DNA of 64,000 nt, taken from contig JACVTC010000074.1 in NCBI GenBank assembly GCA_016946835.1, forward strand, positions 370,501-434,500, written 5' to 3'. The DNA is from Neocallimastix lanati (nom. inval.). Lineage: Eukaryota > Neocallimastigomycota > Neocallimastigomycetes > Neocallimastigales > Neocallimastigaceae. The notes beneath the pieces were generated by a model. It saw nothing but the letters and a program-made list of their open reading frames with translations. It ran no database searches and had not been told where the DNA came from. How positions within the stretch are numbered: position 1 is the first letter of the stretch; every line of letters starts with the position of its first letter. This document shows positions 13,501 to 27,609 of this stretch, in pieces. A program made the translations under genes and the position numbers.

Positions 13501-14072
13501 ATTTTATAAATAATTACACAAAAATTATTTATTATTCGAAGAAGTTATTTTTTCAATAACTTAAAAATATTAATTATTTATTATTTAATTTTTTAATAAC
13601 ATTTCATTCTATTTGACTAATTATTTCTTCTCTTTCATAAAAAGTCCCCTTCTAAATGTTTATTTACATTTTCTTTTTATGAATTATTATTCTTTTTAGA
13701 TTAATATAGTTCATAACTTTATTTAAAATATTTTTTAATAATATAACAAAAATATAAAATAATATACAATAAGATTTAAAGATAATATATTATACTAATT
13801 TAGAATAATTAAAATATAGTTTAATTATAACTTTAAAGAATATAAAAATATAATTTAATTTAACTTTTCTAATACATTAATATGATACATTTTTATCGTT
13901 TTTCTTTGTTTACATTTTTTTATAAAATTTACTTAATATCTTGAAAATTCTTTATCAATAATAATAATTAATTACTAGAAAACGAAAATATATAAGTGAA
14001 TACTTCAATAAATAAGCAGGTTAGAAAATCAATAAAATAAGTTGAAATTTAAGTAGACAAATAAATTAATCA
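10518..14072. other. AT-rich transposon graveyard, no intact feature
   Basis: No continuous coding frame. Two less AT-rich islands (about 11875-11985 and 12140-12270) and one at 13040-13310 have the texture of LTR or leader sequence, but no partner copy was found in the window. A CCCTAACCC word near 11470 is too short to call telomeric. The 13.0-14.0 kb part may be the LTR and leader of the gag remnant that follows. Confidence 0.4.
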
Positions 14073-14886
14073 AGTTGGAAGAATTGAATTTCATATTTCA
14101 AAATTTAAATCTTGAGGATCAAATGGGACAATAACCTAACCCAGCTCCTCAATTGAAGATTATCGACTACCCTCCCTTATTCTCGGGAACTACGAAAGAC
14201 CTCGATTGATTTTTGACAAGGATAGAGTTAGCTATCGAAAGGTTTCTTATGATAGAAAGTCATGTTTGTTATATTATATTGTACTGGAAGAGCACTTAAC
14301 TGGGCTTCTTGCTTGCGGAGGAATAATAACGAAGTTCTCATAAACTATGAGAACTTCATTAATGAACTAAGAGTAAACTTTGGCGACCCTGACATTGATG
14401 CTGCTGTCACTAATGGGAAACTTGACAATATTCGTCAGTTCAAGTATGGCCACGTTATAGAATACATCACTGCATTCCAGAAGCTAAGCCAATACTCGAA
14501 CTTTAATGAGTCCTCAAAAATCTTTATGTATATTAAAGGACTTCATCCCAAAATGAGAGAACGCTTAGTTCTCGTAAATCCAAATCCCAACAGCTTAGAG
14601 CAGCTGTTTAGGGAATCTGTGAATATAGAAAGTCTTACCAGGAGAAATGACATCCAAGAATATTACTTAACTCATCAAGACCGTAGAAATTATAATCAAG
14701 ATGATAAAAAGTTCAAAAAGTCACAAGATATTTTCCATCACACAAGAGCAATATTGAAAACGAATCAAATATTGAAGAAAGAAGAAAGAAGAGACTATAT
14801 TTTAAATGTGGTAAAGCTGGGCACATGCAATTTAATTGCCCAAATAAAATAAAACCAAAAAACTTCAAAATGATCCCTCTTCTTCT
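14073..14886 (+). pseudogene. Decayed Ty3/gypsy-type gag
   Basis: A gag reading frame can be followed through breaks. The N-terminal part (from about 14076, containing LKIIDYPPLFSGTTKDLD) is interrupted by TAA near 14124 and TGA near 14207. A frameshift near 14270-14285 leads into a 14262-14852 frame with the retrotransposon gag core (NYENFINELRVNFGD, KLSQYSNF, MYIKGLHPKMRERL). A second shift near 14800 is needed to read the zinc knuckle KCGKAGHMQFNC, whose first Cys is lost. Gag forms the virus-like particle. This copy is dead. No protease or RT follows. Confidence 0.75.
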
Positions 14887-15471
14887 GCCACTTCCATATC
14901 TACCTTTTCCATAAATTAAAATGTGTAATCACTGACCTCAAAATTATTGATATTAAATCTTAAGCATTAAATTAAAAATAGAATGGATATTGAAAAATTA
15001 TAAATATTGGAGAAAAATATTATTGTTATAAAAAAAATATATTTATTATTGTGTATTGTTATTAAAAAAATTTTTTTTTTATATTCAGTAATTAATTTTT
15101 AATATATTCAAATTGATCTTAAAATAATAAGATAAATCAATTGAAATAATTAAATAAAATTTAATACGCGGATAACTAAATAATATTATTAAACAAAAAA
15201 TATGATAATTCTCAGTTAATAAAATGTTAACCTGAAAATAATATTAAAGCATATATTATTATTAAATTATTGTTGGCTTCACTCATAATTTAACTATATA
15301 TTTAATTTATTTATTTATAGTATTTATTTATATTTATGTGTATATATATTTATTTATATTTAATAATTACTTAAATGTATTATGATCTATCGTCTTGTAT
15401 AAATCTATGTTAATTATCTTTTAATATTTATTTAATTAATTTTTAATTTATTCTATGATATGGAAAACGCA
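14887..15471. other. AT-rich DNA after the gag relic
   Basis: Stops in all frames. Presumably old LTR or leader sequence of the flanking elements. No repeat partner found in the window. Confidence 0.4.
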
Positions 15472-15608
15472 TGTAGTAACATGTGACTTTAAAACTTATT
15501 TAAAGCTGAAAGATAAATCATACACTTATTTTCCTTGTATACCATATTCCATAAGGAATATTATTATAGATCTAAATTTAATAAACTTAACAGATTAAGA
15601 GTCTCAAT
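15472..15608 (+). mobile_element. LTR 3' end followed by a half-tRNA-Lys primer site
   Basis: The sequence from TGTAGTAAC to CTTAACA (15472-15592) is a candidate short LTR, but only its 3' border is well supported. GATTAAGAGTCTCAAT follows at 15593-15608, identical to the word after the LTR at 10501. A gag relic starts 58 bp downstream, as expected for LTR, primer site, gag order. Confidence 0.45.
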
Positions 15609-15665
15609 TGACTCATCATTCATTATTAAAAGTACTTAATTAAACCGCTTCACCGCTACGAAATC

Positions 15666-16195
15666 ATGCAAGACTTAGCTAAGGACCAACACCTCCATGG
15701 AAAGTCCAACTTTAATGAGTGGCAAGGCATTAAGGAATTCATGGAAGTCGACATCGTTGGAAAAATCAATGACAGAGTTTTTATTTATAACCCCAATGCC
15801 AACGATTTTAACAGGATAAGTACTAAATTAATTACCAAAATTTTACAGCAAGCTTCTTTTGCACCTATTCGAAACAACAATGCTGAGGTTAATCGAAACA
15901 ATGACATTGATATCAATACTCAGCTAATTTTTTTGGTAATCCTCTTAATCATATCAGGTTAGTTGAGGAAGCAGAAAAAAACTACGCTGACATGACGCTC
16001 ATGATCAATAAAAATGTCGATTAGTCTGTTTTAAGAGAAATCAGCAGACTTAATAATGGTTTCATTATAATGGAAAAACTTAAATCAAAATTTGGAAATT
16101 CCAATGCTGATATGGAATACTGGCTTAAAAGGTTAAGAAGTATTAAAGCCAGAGATAGAAATCAATTCATCGGAAAGCTAGAACTTATGAAAGAA
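15666..16195 (+). pseudogene. Decayed gag of a short-LTR retrotransposon
   Basis: Starts MQDLAKDQHLHGKSNFNEWQ, resembling the gag-core opening of Copia-class polyproteins (substrate-like NF..W motif). A frameshift near 15925 and a TAG near 16021 must be bridged to continue through EEAEKNYADMTLMI and MEKLKSKFGNSNADMEYWL. The frame is then cut at about 16200, where it abuts a gag fragment of opposite orientation. Assignment to Copia rests on the gag pattern and the half-tRNA primer site upstream, not on pol. Confidence 0.55.
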
Positions 16196-16212
16196 ACTAG
16201 AACTTATGAAAG

Positions 16213-16610
16213 GCGGTTTTGTTTGATCCTTGCACTATGTCTTGGGTTTTTTCTCCAATGCTGTTTAGGACGATCCATTTTGTTGTAATATCATTATTGA
16301 TGTCAAATACATTGGTGTTTTTGTCATACACCAATGTGTCATCAAATTCATCTTCGATATCCTCAGATAGGTCATCTTTTATATCTCTTTTCCTTAACTT
16401 TTTATCCTTTTCTTTGGTGATATAACCAACTAGGTTGTTAATTGATAATAGATGAAGGATTTTGGTTCTCCATCTATTATAGTTTCCAGTATTTAAATCA
16501 ACTACCCTGTTAAAGTTTTCAGAATAGTTAAATTTAATTGTTGGCCTGATGTCGATGAATTCCTTAATAGTAATTACTTCATTTCTATTATTTCTTTTTG
16601 TGTTAGTCAT
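16213..16610 (-). pseudogene. Truncated Copia-type gag fragment
   Basis: An open frame of about 130 codons from the ATG at 16610. It contains LNTGNYNRWRTKILHLLSIN, the typical gag-core signature of Copia/UBN2 family polyproteins, then an acidic Lys/Asp/Glu stretch and VLNSIGEKTQDIVQ. It stops at the junction near 16205, where the + strand repeats AACTTATGAAAG twice within 20 bp, so the 3' part was lost by insertion or deletion. The upstream leader (16611-17660) ends in a tRNA-Lys-like primer site on the same strand. Confidence 0.7.
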
Positions 16611-17662
16611 TACTGAGAGTTTTAAAGGAATTAATTTATTTTATTAATAATTTATTAATACTTTATATTATGAGAATATTTTAAAATATAAATGATGAGG
16701 GATATGTTACATGTTTAGATGTTTATTTATACATATTTAATAAATTAATTAAAACCATATTCTATTTTCATTAAATAAATACAAATTGAAATATATATTG
16801 TTTAATATTTCTATGAAGATATATAATAAACTTTAATAAAATATATTTTTGATAATTGGTTAAGTTATATTTATTACTCATTATAAAGGGTTATAAAATA
16901 ATATATTTCAGCAATACGATTGGTTTCTATTTTTATCTCTTATTTTTAATGTAATATTTTTCATTATGTCATTTAATATTAATTTTAATTAAACATTGAT
17001 ATTATTTGTTTTATATGTTTGAAAAAGTATTTATACTTGTTTTATATTTATTAATATTGAAGTTGAATATATTTGTTTTTTGAGTGATAGTTTTAATTTA
17101 TTATATGTTGTAAATATTTATATTTTGATTGTTAATAATTAACAATAGTATTTTCAGTTCAAATTAATTATTTGACTGAGTATATTATTTTTCAGTTCAA
17201 ACTATAGTTGACTAACTATTTTATTTTATTTTTTTTTATTTTAGTTCAAGATAAAATTTGATTGATTATATTATTTATCTGTTCAAATTATAATTGACTG
17301 ACTTTATTATTTTTTCAAGTTATAATTTGACTGACTATAACATATATATATATTATTTATAATGAATTATAATATTAATAAATTGTATTAATCACTTAAA
17401 ATTTTATTTTAAAATAATTCTGAAAATATATTTTAATTCTTTTATTATGAAAATGACACAATTTATAAAGATTATAATTAATTATATTATTTCTTTGCTT
17501 GAAGTTATATATTTTTATTAATAAATATAAAAATAAAAATGTTGTTGAATATTAAAAATAAGAAAGGGTTAGTTCAATTTATTTATAAGATGAATGTATT
17601 TATATATATTAATTATATAAATTATAACTTAACTTTTTGATGAGCTCAGCTGTAGGATGATG
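16611..17662 (-). other. Leader of the Copia-type fragment, AT-rich
   Basis: Non-coding on both strands. On the + strand near 17155-17340 the words TTCAGTTCAAAT and TTTGACTGACTATA recur several times, a diverged tandem array. Otherwise nothing recognised. Confidence 0.4.
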
Positions 17663-17672
17663 CTCTTAATCT
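17639..17672 (-). other. Extended tRNA-Lys-complementary primer site
   Basis: Read on the minus strand it starts GATTAAGAG (17671-17663), the same word as the two other primer sites, and continues into sequence resembling the complement of the D arm of tRNA-Lys (+ strand: GAGCTCAGCTGTAGG, an A-box-like word). It lies upstream of the minus-strand Copia gag, as a primer site should. It could instead be a tRNA-Lys pseudogene fragment. Confidence 0.4.
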
Positions 17673-17859
17673 ATTAAACACTAAAAAATATCAAGAAAAT
17701 TAGATATATTTTTAATAACATTTTATATAATATTTAATCTTATTTATCTTTATATTTTTTATAATTACAAAGGTATGTCTTTTATCAAAGTTACATTTTA
17801 TTTCTTTTATAAATTTTATTTAAATAAAATAATATTCCGATTGGGTAAATTATTAAAGT

Positions 17860-18130
17860 CATTATTAAGTATTGTTCTCCGTTTTCCTTTCATTTATCAA
17901 GAACAATAGATATTACTCAAGTCCTTCCATCTCTTTAACTGTATTTTCTATCTCACCTAATTCTACTATTTTTCCATGTATTTTCACTTGGAAATCAATT
18001 CTTTCAAGACAGACAATCTTGTCATTTTTCTTTCCACTTATCAAGATCACACGATGTATACATTACAGCATTGTGGATATCGTCATCTTTAAATGGGCAT
18101 TCGATGAATTTTTCTTTTGTCAATTCATCT
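17860..18130 (-). pseudogene. Fragment of an NRPS adenylation domain
   Basis: On the minus strand a broken frame reads DELTKEKFIECPFKDDDIHN and MYTSCDLDKWKEK, then, after a shift near 18002, RIDFQVKIHGKIVELGEIEN, then, after another shift, IVLDK, a stop, and KENGEQYL. These correspond in order to the end of an AMP-binding adenylation domain: core motif A7 (Y.TGDL..W, degraded) and A8 (R.D.QVKI.G..VELGEIE, well preserved). Such domains activate amino acids in nonribosomal peptide synthesis. It is about 90 residues, with stops and at least two frameshifts, so non-functional. The open frame on the opposite strand (17872-18216) is its shadow. Confidence 0.8.
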
Positions 18131-18883
18131 CGGGTTTATACTTTATAATACTACTAGGTCAATATGTTAATAATCCAACAATAATTAAGATTAAAATAAT
18201 AATTAAAATAAAATAGGATAACATGTTTAGTTATTTAAACATTTGATATTTAAAGAATAATTTAAAGAATAACTTTGAAAAGATTTATAAAAACATATAT
18301 TTATTTTAATAAAAGTTGAACTATTAGTATATAATTATTGTAAAACAATAACCTTACAAAAACATAAAAGATAGATTTTTATATCTTTCTTTTATACTTT
18401 GTAAGCTACATAATAATAGTATTTAATAAGAATATTAATAATATAGTAATATAAATATTAATAAAATATTAAGATAATTAAAATATCGATATGTTTAAAA
18501 TATTTAATACAACTAAATAAATTTAATTTGTTAATTATATAATTAATGTGAATAATTAAAAATAATATAGATATGTTGTAAATATATATATATACATTAT
18601 ATAAATAAATACATGTGACGTCTTATGTAGATAATTGAAATTATTAATATAAATCTTATTTATTAATATTCTCAGAATTATTAGGTCTAAGATAATTCTT
18701 TATATATTAAATAAGAATTTATATCAATTATTAATTATGTAAATATATATTATTTATAATTAAATAAATAATATTTTTAACCATTGAAATGTAAATAACT
18801 GAAATTGAAATTTCAATTCAGTTATAATTTCAACAAATAAGAGTATTTAATAGGAAATAGTAACACCTCGTATCAATTCAAAA
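18131..18883. other. AT-rich DNA with a near-palindromic word
   Basis: No gene. The segment around 18785-18835 (GAAATGTAA.TCACTGAAATT type, with a near palindrome CTGAAATTGAAATTTCAATT) recurs at about 19297-19345, so it belongs to a repeat that flanks the LTR copy at 18884. Confidence 0.5.
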
Positions 18884-19185
18884 TGTAACAAATACATGGT
18901 AACATTAAGTCTATCCAATGATAGTTCTCTGGTTACGTAATGTATTTATAAACAGTTAGCAATTACAGCTAATCAAATAAAATCTTTAATTTCGTACATT
19001 AAATTTTATTATTTTTATAGTTATTATATTAATAGTTATTTAGTTATAAATAGTTTTATTGATTAGTAAATTATTTTAAATTAAATTATTTACCAATCAT
19101 TAATTTATTTATATGTATAAAAATAATTGCACTTGTAACTGTAACGCCCTAGCGTTACTGTTAACGTAAATTGTTATAACAAATT
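18884..19185 (+). mobile_element. Truncated LTR of the element A family
   Basis: Matches the first roughly 300 bp of the LTRs at 19406 and 23417: TGTAACA start, CTATCCAATGATAGTTCTCT, GGTTACGTAATG, TTTATAAACAG. It also keeps the hairpin GTAACGC/GCGTTAC with loop CCTA. Similarity fades after about 19185, so the 3' half is missing or diverged. Confidence 0.75.
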
Positions 19186-19400
19186 TATATAATATTTTAT
19201 AATATTAAATAAATAAATATTAATTTATTAATTATTAATTATTTAAATATATATATATATTTTTTTTTTAAATAAATAATATTTTTTTAATTATTGAAAT
19301 GTAAATCACTGAAATTGAGATTTCAATTCAGTTATAATTTCAACATATATATATTATTTTTATTCATTATTTTTGTTTATATTAAACATACACCTTTTAC

Positions 19401-19405
19401 AGTAT
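19401..19405. repeat. Target-site duplication AGTAT, left of element A
   Basis: AGTAT immediately precedes the TG of the left LTR and recurs at 23972-23976 directly after the right LTR. A 5-bp duplication is usual for Ty3/gypsy integration. Confidence 0.8.
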
Positions 19406-19956
19406 TGTAACAGATACATGGTAACATTAAGCCTATCCAATGATAGTTCTCTGGTTACGTAATGTATTTATAAACAGTTTGCAATTACAGCTAATCAAAT
19501 AAAATCTTTACTTTAATTTCGTACATTAAATTTTATTATTTTATAGTTTATTTTATTAATAGTTATTTAGTTATATATAGTTTTATTAGATGATTAGTTA
19601 ATCATGTTAAATTATTTTATCAATCGTTAAATTAATTGCATGTATAAAAATAACTATACTTGTATCCGTAAGGCATTAGCGTTAATATTAACGTAAATTG
19701 TTATTTATAAATAAATATTAATATTAATAAATAAAAATTAATTATTAAAATAAATAAAAATATCTTAGTGTAAGTCCAGTAACTAATAACGAATAGAGTT
19801 ATAAAGTGCTGAGCTATATTCTTAAGTGTTGAAAAGATAATTATAAATAATTTTAGTGTTTATTTTAACAACTCGAATAGAGAGGTATTGAATTAGCTTA
19901 GCCTTTAAATTAATTGTTATTCGTTATTTTAGTTAATAATAAACCGACCTTTTACA
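19406..19956 (+). repeat. Left LTR of element A
   Basis: 551 bp from TGTAACAG to CTTTTACA. Contains a CCAAT word and, 35-40 bp on, TTTATAAACAG, a plausible RNA polymerase II promoter. Differs from the right LTR at many positions and by small indels. Confidence 0.85.
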
Positions 19957-20698
19957 ATAATAACGCTTAATAACTAGTAACTGATAATAATTAATCAAAT
20001 TTTAAACGCTAAGTAATAATTTAATTAATAGAATAGTTTAGTTTTAGAAAAACAAATAGTAAAGCTTAAAACTTTTAATATTAGATTAAAAGTTTGTTTA
20101 TTTTCTTTGTTTACTTTTTCATTGTTTATTTTAGAAAATTTTTGATACAAATTTACGCCACAATACGTTGCGGAAAAGCCACGAAAAATTTATTCAAAAA
20201 AATTTTTTTTTCGGCTTTAAAATAAAACTTTGATCAAAAATTTAAAAATTTGAATTTATAAAAATTCGTATATCCGAAATTTAATTTATTAATAATTTAA
20301 ATATAAAACATTATTTAAATTAAAAATTTAAAATTTGTGGTATTATCGATTTTTAATTAATGAATACTTTGTACTTTACCAAGTAAAATCCTCTTTTGCT
20401 TGATAGGGGGTCATTTTTTATACAAATTTTGTAGGGACTCGGGAAGAGAAAGAAAAAATTTTAAATAATAATTTATTTAAATTATTAATTTTTATGCATT
20501 TAAATTTTCAAAAAAAATTTAATTTTTTTTTTTTATTTCTTTTTTATTGTTTTTATTAATTATACTTTAAAAAATTAAGTGAACAAATAAATATCGACTA
20601 AATAAATTTAAATAAGTGGACGGATCTATAATACTTTAAATAAATAATAAATAAGTGAATATATCCATTATTACTAGATAAATTATTAATAAAAGTAA
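19957..20698 (+). other. Leader of element A
   Basis: AT-rich non-coding stretch between the left LTR and the gag start. No convincing primer-binding site complementary to a tRNA 3' end was found next to the LTR. Nothing else recognised. Confidence 0.5.
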
Positions 20699-22180
20699 AT
20701 GGATAAAAAGAACAAGAATTCCAAAGCACCCGAAAATACAAGGAAGACCACAAGGAGTGGTTCATTAAAAAGTTCGGTGGGAAGTGTGGTTGCAGAAAAT
20801 AGTCCTACGCCTGTTGAAGCCCCTCCAGCTCGACGCCAGAACACAGGAGATAAGAAAACGACTAGCACTCCTGAGAAACCAGCTGCATCGAAACCCAAAC
20901 CAGCTGCGGTGCCTGAGACTAGTAGACCCGAGGCTAGTAAACCTGAAGCTAGCAAGCAGGAGCTACCTAAGGGGAAAGTTCAAGCAAGAGTAATAATGCA
21001 GGAGCTATGGACTTTACTGATTTGCTGAGTAAGCAGATGGAGGAGTTTAAGAATATGGTGATAAGCACTCAGCAACAAACAACAGATGCAAACCAAGAGT
21101 GAAGTTAGGTTTTCTAAAATCGAAGCCGAACTCAGTCACTTTATCCCAGCCGTAAACCAACAATTTGGTGAGGTTGAAAAAAGGGTGGATGAGGAGGAGA
21201 CTAGTAGCCAAGCTAGTGTGCTGGAGCTTCAGAAAGTTCAGGAATTTCTGAATTAACAGATGGCTAAGAATAAAGGCAAAGAAGCTTCAGTAAATAATGA
21301 AATCAAGAAGATTGAAACCTATTTGGACGAGGACCAGATAAAAGGCAAACAATTTCAACAAGATTTAGAAAATGAAAAAGGTCGTAAAATACACAAGTTT
21401 GAAGAATTCTTGGAAGCGAACCAAGAAAGGGAAAGGGTACACCTACAAGAGCTCGAAGAGAAGATTGAAAAGTTAATGGCTGTTAATCATGCACAACAGC
21501 ATGAGATCGAGCGACTAGGGAAGCTGGCTCGGGAAGCTCAAAACCAGGCTCAGGCGTCAACAAGTATACCTTTCCCATTACATATTGATACAAAGGAAGC
21601 GAGATATGGAACCAATCACATACCCACGCCTCCTATACTTACAAAGAGTGCGATGGAAGATGTGGTAATGACGGATGAGTACTCTGCGGAATACGAAAGA
21701 GACATCCCAATGTTCAATGGTTAAACCGGAAATGTAGAATTATTTATCGATAGATTAAAAAGGTACTTTGGTAGACATCAAAAGTACTAACAAAGCGAGC
21801 CCACGGCGATGTTGTACTTTATTGAGGACCACTTACAAGGAACTGCTAAGAAGTGGTACCAAATGGACGAAGTATTCAAACAAAGGGATGACCCACAACC
21901 TCAAATATTGATGGAGAAGTTTCTGAAGGAATTTAAAAGCGAGAGAACCCTAGAGGAAGTCAAAACCGCGATGCTTAAACTTAGGCACGAATGGGGTAAA
22001 GCCTATGAATACCTTGCAGAATTTAATAGATTAAGTAGAATACTTCAATTGTCGGACGAAACCAAACGGTTGCTGCAAGTACAACAAGTAAGACCCTCGG
22101 TTCGTGAAGCCTTTTATGACTTAGCTGCAGAAAAGCAGACTTTAGAGGATTACGTAGCATACTTGAGATAATGCGATACT
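20699..22180 (+). pseudogene. Broken gag of element A with coiled coil
   Basis: Starts MDKKNKNSKAPENTRKTTR, a basic Pro/Ala/Lys-rich head. After a frameshift near 20985 (into NNAGAMDFTDLLSKQMEE) and stops near 21102 and 21256, it runs through a long heptad-rich coiled coil (about 21260-21560). After stops at 21722 and 21788 comes the retrotransposon gag core (MLYFIEDHLQGTAKKWYQ, EWGKAYEYLAEFNRLSRILQ). Composition is less AT-rich than the surroundings. Most breaks are single-base changes creating TAA, TAG or TGA. Non-functional. Confidence 0.8.
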
Positions 22181-22248
22181 TTCCCCGCGGACTACAAAGA
22201 TGATACCTAGAACGATACGAATATAACCGCGAGAGGAAGATAGCCATC

Positions 22249-22915
22249 ATGGCCTTGTTAGGAATGATGGATCCGCGAAGACCCTCCAAGGATATAGAAG
22301 CTAAGAGAAGGAGGAACAGCTACAATAGCCTAGGCGATAAAAGAGATTTTAGTAGGAGAGAGACTACCAAACAAAATACTTATGATAAAAATAAGGATAA
22401 TTATAACCACAACAGTGGTAAGGATTTCGGTACGAGACCAAGTGAAAAGCAAAATTATTATAAGGACTCACGTACCAGTAGTAATAATCCAATTCCTAAA
22501 ACAGCCCTCCTGATGCAAGATGGGTCTGAGTACGAAGAATTTGTGCCTGAAGCCAAAATAAGTAACCTTCGTACCAAAGAGGGGCTCCAAGATTTAAATG
22601 TGCTGTACGATACTGGATCACAGATCAACATGATCCACCCGCAGTTGGCAAAGGAGATGGGATACCGGATAGAAGACCGTCCCTTAACGTTTACTACTGC
22701 CTCTGGTAAAGTGCTGATACCGCAGGTAACGGGAAGAGTTCAGAATTAAGGTTAAACTGGTCGAAGAGCGTACTCTGGTAAAGTCAAATGGTATGACTTT
22801 AACACTAGATGCAGGCTAGCCGAGAACGATTATTTTAGGTTCAAGATTCATGGATAGACACCTTATTTATAGGAAGATTGACATCCATGATAAGCAACCA
22901 AAGGTATTTTAAGAT
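22249..22915 (+). pseudogene. Retroviral-type aspartic protease region of element A
   Basis: The frame opens at 22249 and after a polar Asn/Lys/Arg linker reaches LYDTGSQINMIHPQLAKEMG at about 22600, the active-site motif D-T-G of retropepsins. The C-terminal half needs a frameshift near 22745 (KLVEERTLVKSNGM, then TIILGSRFMDRHLIY, the usual ILG flap-end motif) and has in-frame stops. It would have cut the polyprotein. Now dead. Confidence 0.8.
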
Positions 22916-23029
22916 TGACGGCGAAAGGCCAGGACTGCCAGATGTAGATTCACCAGGAGAGTGCGAAGGTGATAGTATCTACAAGGTACAATTAACTGAT
23001 GATAAAGAAATTACAAATTAGCAACGAGA

Positions 23030-23392
23030 AAATATGGCCCGTTCAAAATAGTAGGCGTCGACGAGTAAAAAAAAAAAAAACTACAGGTTAGATATTAGTC
23101 GTTCGTCATTTTCCAAACATGTACCCAGTGTTTTAAGGGAGTGAATTGGAACCATTTCATAAATTATCCAAAACATTAGTTCCGGCTCCTGCCGGTAGCC
23201 ACAAGATTATTCATATCCTTGGATCAAGGAAACACCAAGGAACAGTATCAATATCTGGTTGCGTACCAGAATGACAAACAAGAGTGGGTAAACGCCGACG
23301 TGATAGACGGCAATCCTCACTATGCAGAGTTGCTTGAGAATTACCAAGATTTTAGTTATAGCCAGTTTATTGCTAACATCGTCAACCATTAG
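23030..23392 (+). pseudogene. Integrase C-terminus with GPF motif and chromodomain-like tail
   Basis: Short frames separated by stops read YGPFKIVGVDE (the GPY/F module of chromovirus integrases), then YPVF..SELEPF, and finally YLVAYQNDKQEWVNADVI before the TAG near 23390. The last part resembles a chromodomain (aromatic residues and W.....V spacing). Everything between the protease and this point is deleted. Confidence 0.65.
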
Positions 23393-23416
23393 TAGCTTAC
23401 TCCTTGGGAGAGGCCT

Positions 23417-23971
23417 TGTAACAGATACATGGTAACATTAAGCCTATCCAATGATAGTTCTCTGGTTACGTAATGTATCTATAAACAGTTAGCAATTACA
23501 GCTAATCAAATAAAATCTTTACTTTAATTTCGTACATTAAATTTTATTATTTTATAGTTTATTTTATTAATAGTTATTTAATTATATATAGTTTTATTAG
23601 ATGATTAGTTAATCATGTTAAATTAAATTATTTTATCAATCGTTAAATTAATTGCATATATAAAAATAATTGTACTTGCAACTGTAACGCACCAGCGTTA
23701 CTATTAACGTAAATTATTATAAATAAATATTAATATTAATAAATAAAAATTAATTATTAAAATAAATAAAAATATCTTAGTGTAAGTCCAGTAACTAATA
23801 ACGAATAGAGTTATAAAGTACTGCGCTATATTTTTAAGTGTTTCGAAAAGATAATAATAATTAATTTTAGTGTTTATTTTAACAACTCAAATAGAGAGGT
23901 ATTGAATTATCTTAAGCTTTTAAATTAATTGTTATTTGTTATTTTAGTTAATAATAACCCGACCTTTTACA
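23417..23971 (+). repeat. Right LTR of element A
   Basis: 555 bp, TGTAACAG to CTTTTACA, preceded by a purine-rich tract (GGGAGAGG) that fits a polypurine primer. Keeps the GTAACGC/GCGTTAC hairpin with loop ACCA. In the left LTR this hairpin is degraded. Confidence 0.85.
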
Positions 23972-23976
23972 AGTAT
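23972..23976. repeat. Target-site duplication AGTAT, right of element A
   Basis: Identical to 19401-19405 and directly follows the TTACA end of the right LTR. Confidence 0.8.

Positions 23977-27609
<3,633 letters not shown>

Larger units (their letters stand above)
19406..23971 (+). mobile_element. Element A: degenerate, internally deleted Ty3/gypsy chromodomain element
   Basis: A 4.57-kb insertion bounded by two LTRs (19406-19956 and 23417-23971) and flanked by AGTAT duplications. The interior holds gag, protease, and the C-terminal end of integrase with a chromodomain-like tail. RT, RNase H and the integrase core are missing. Many stops, frameshifts and diverged LTRs show it is old. Confidence 0.85.

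Noticed and set aside
17872-18216. Plus-strand frame of 114 codons
   Set aside because: Antisense to the NRPS adenylation relic, which has the recognisable motifs.
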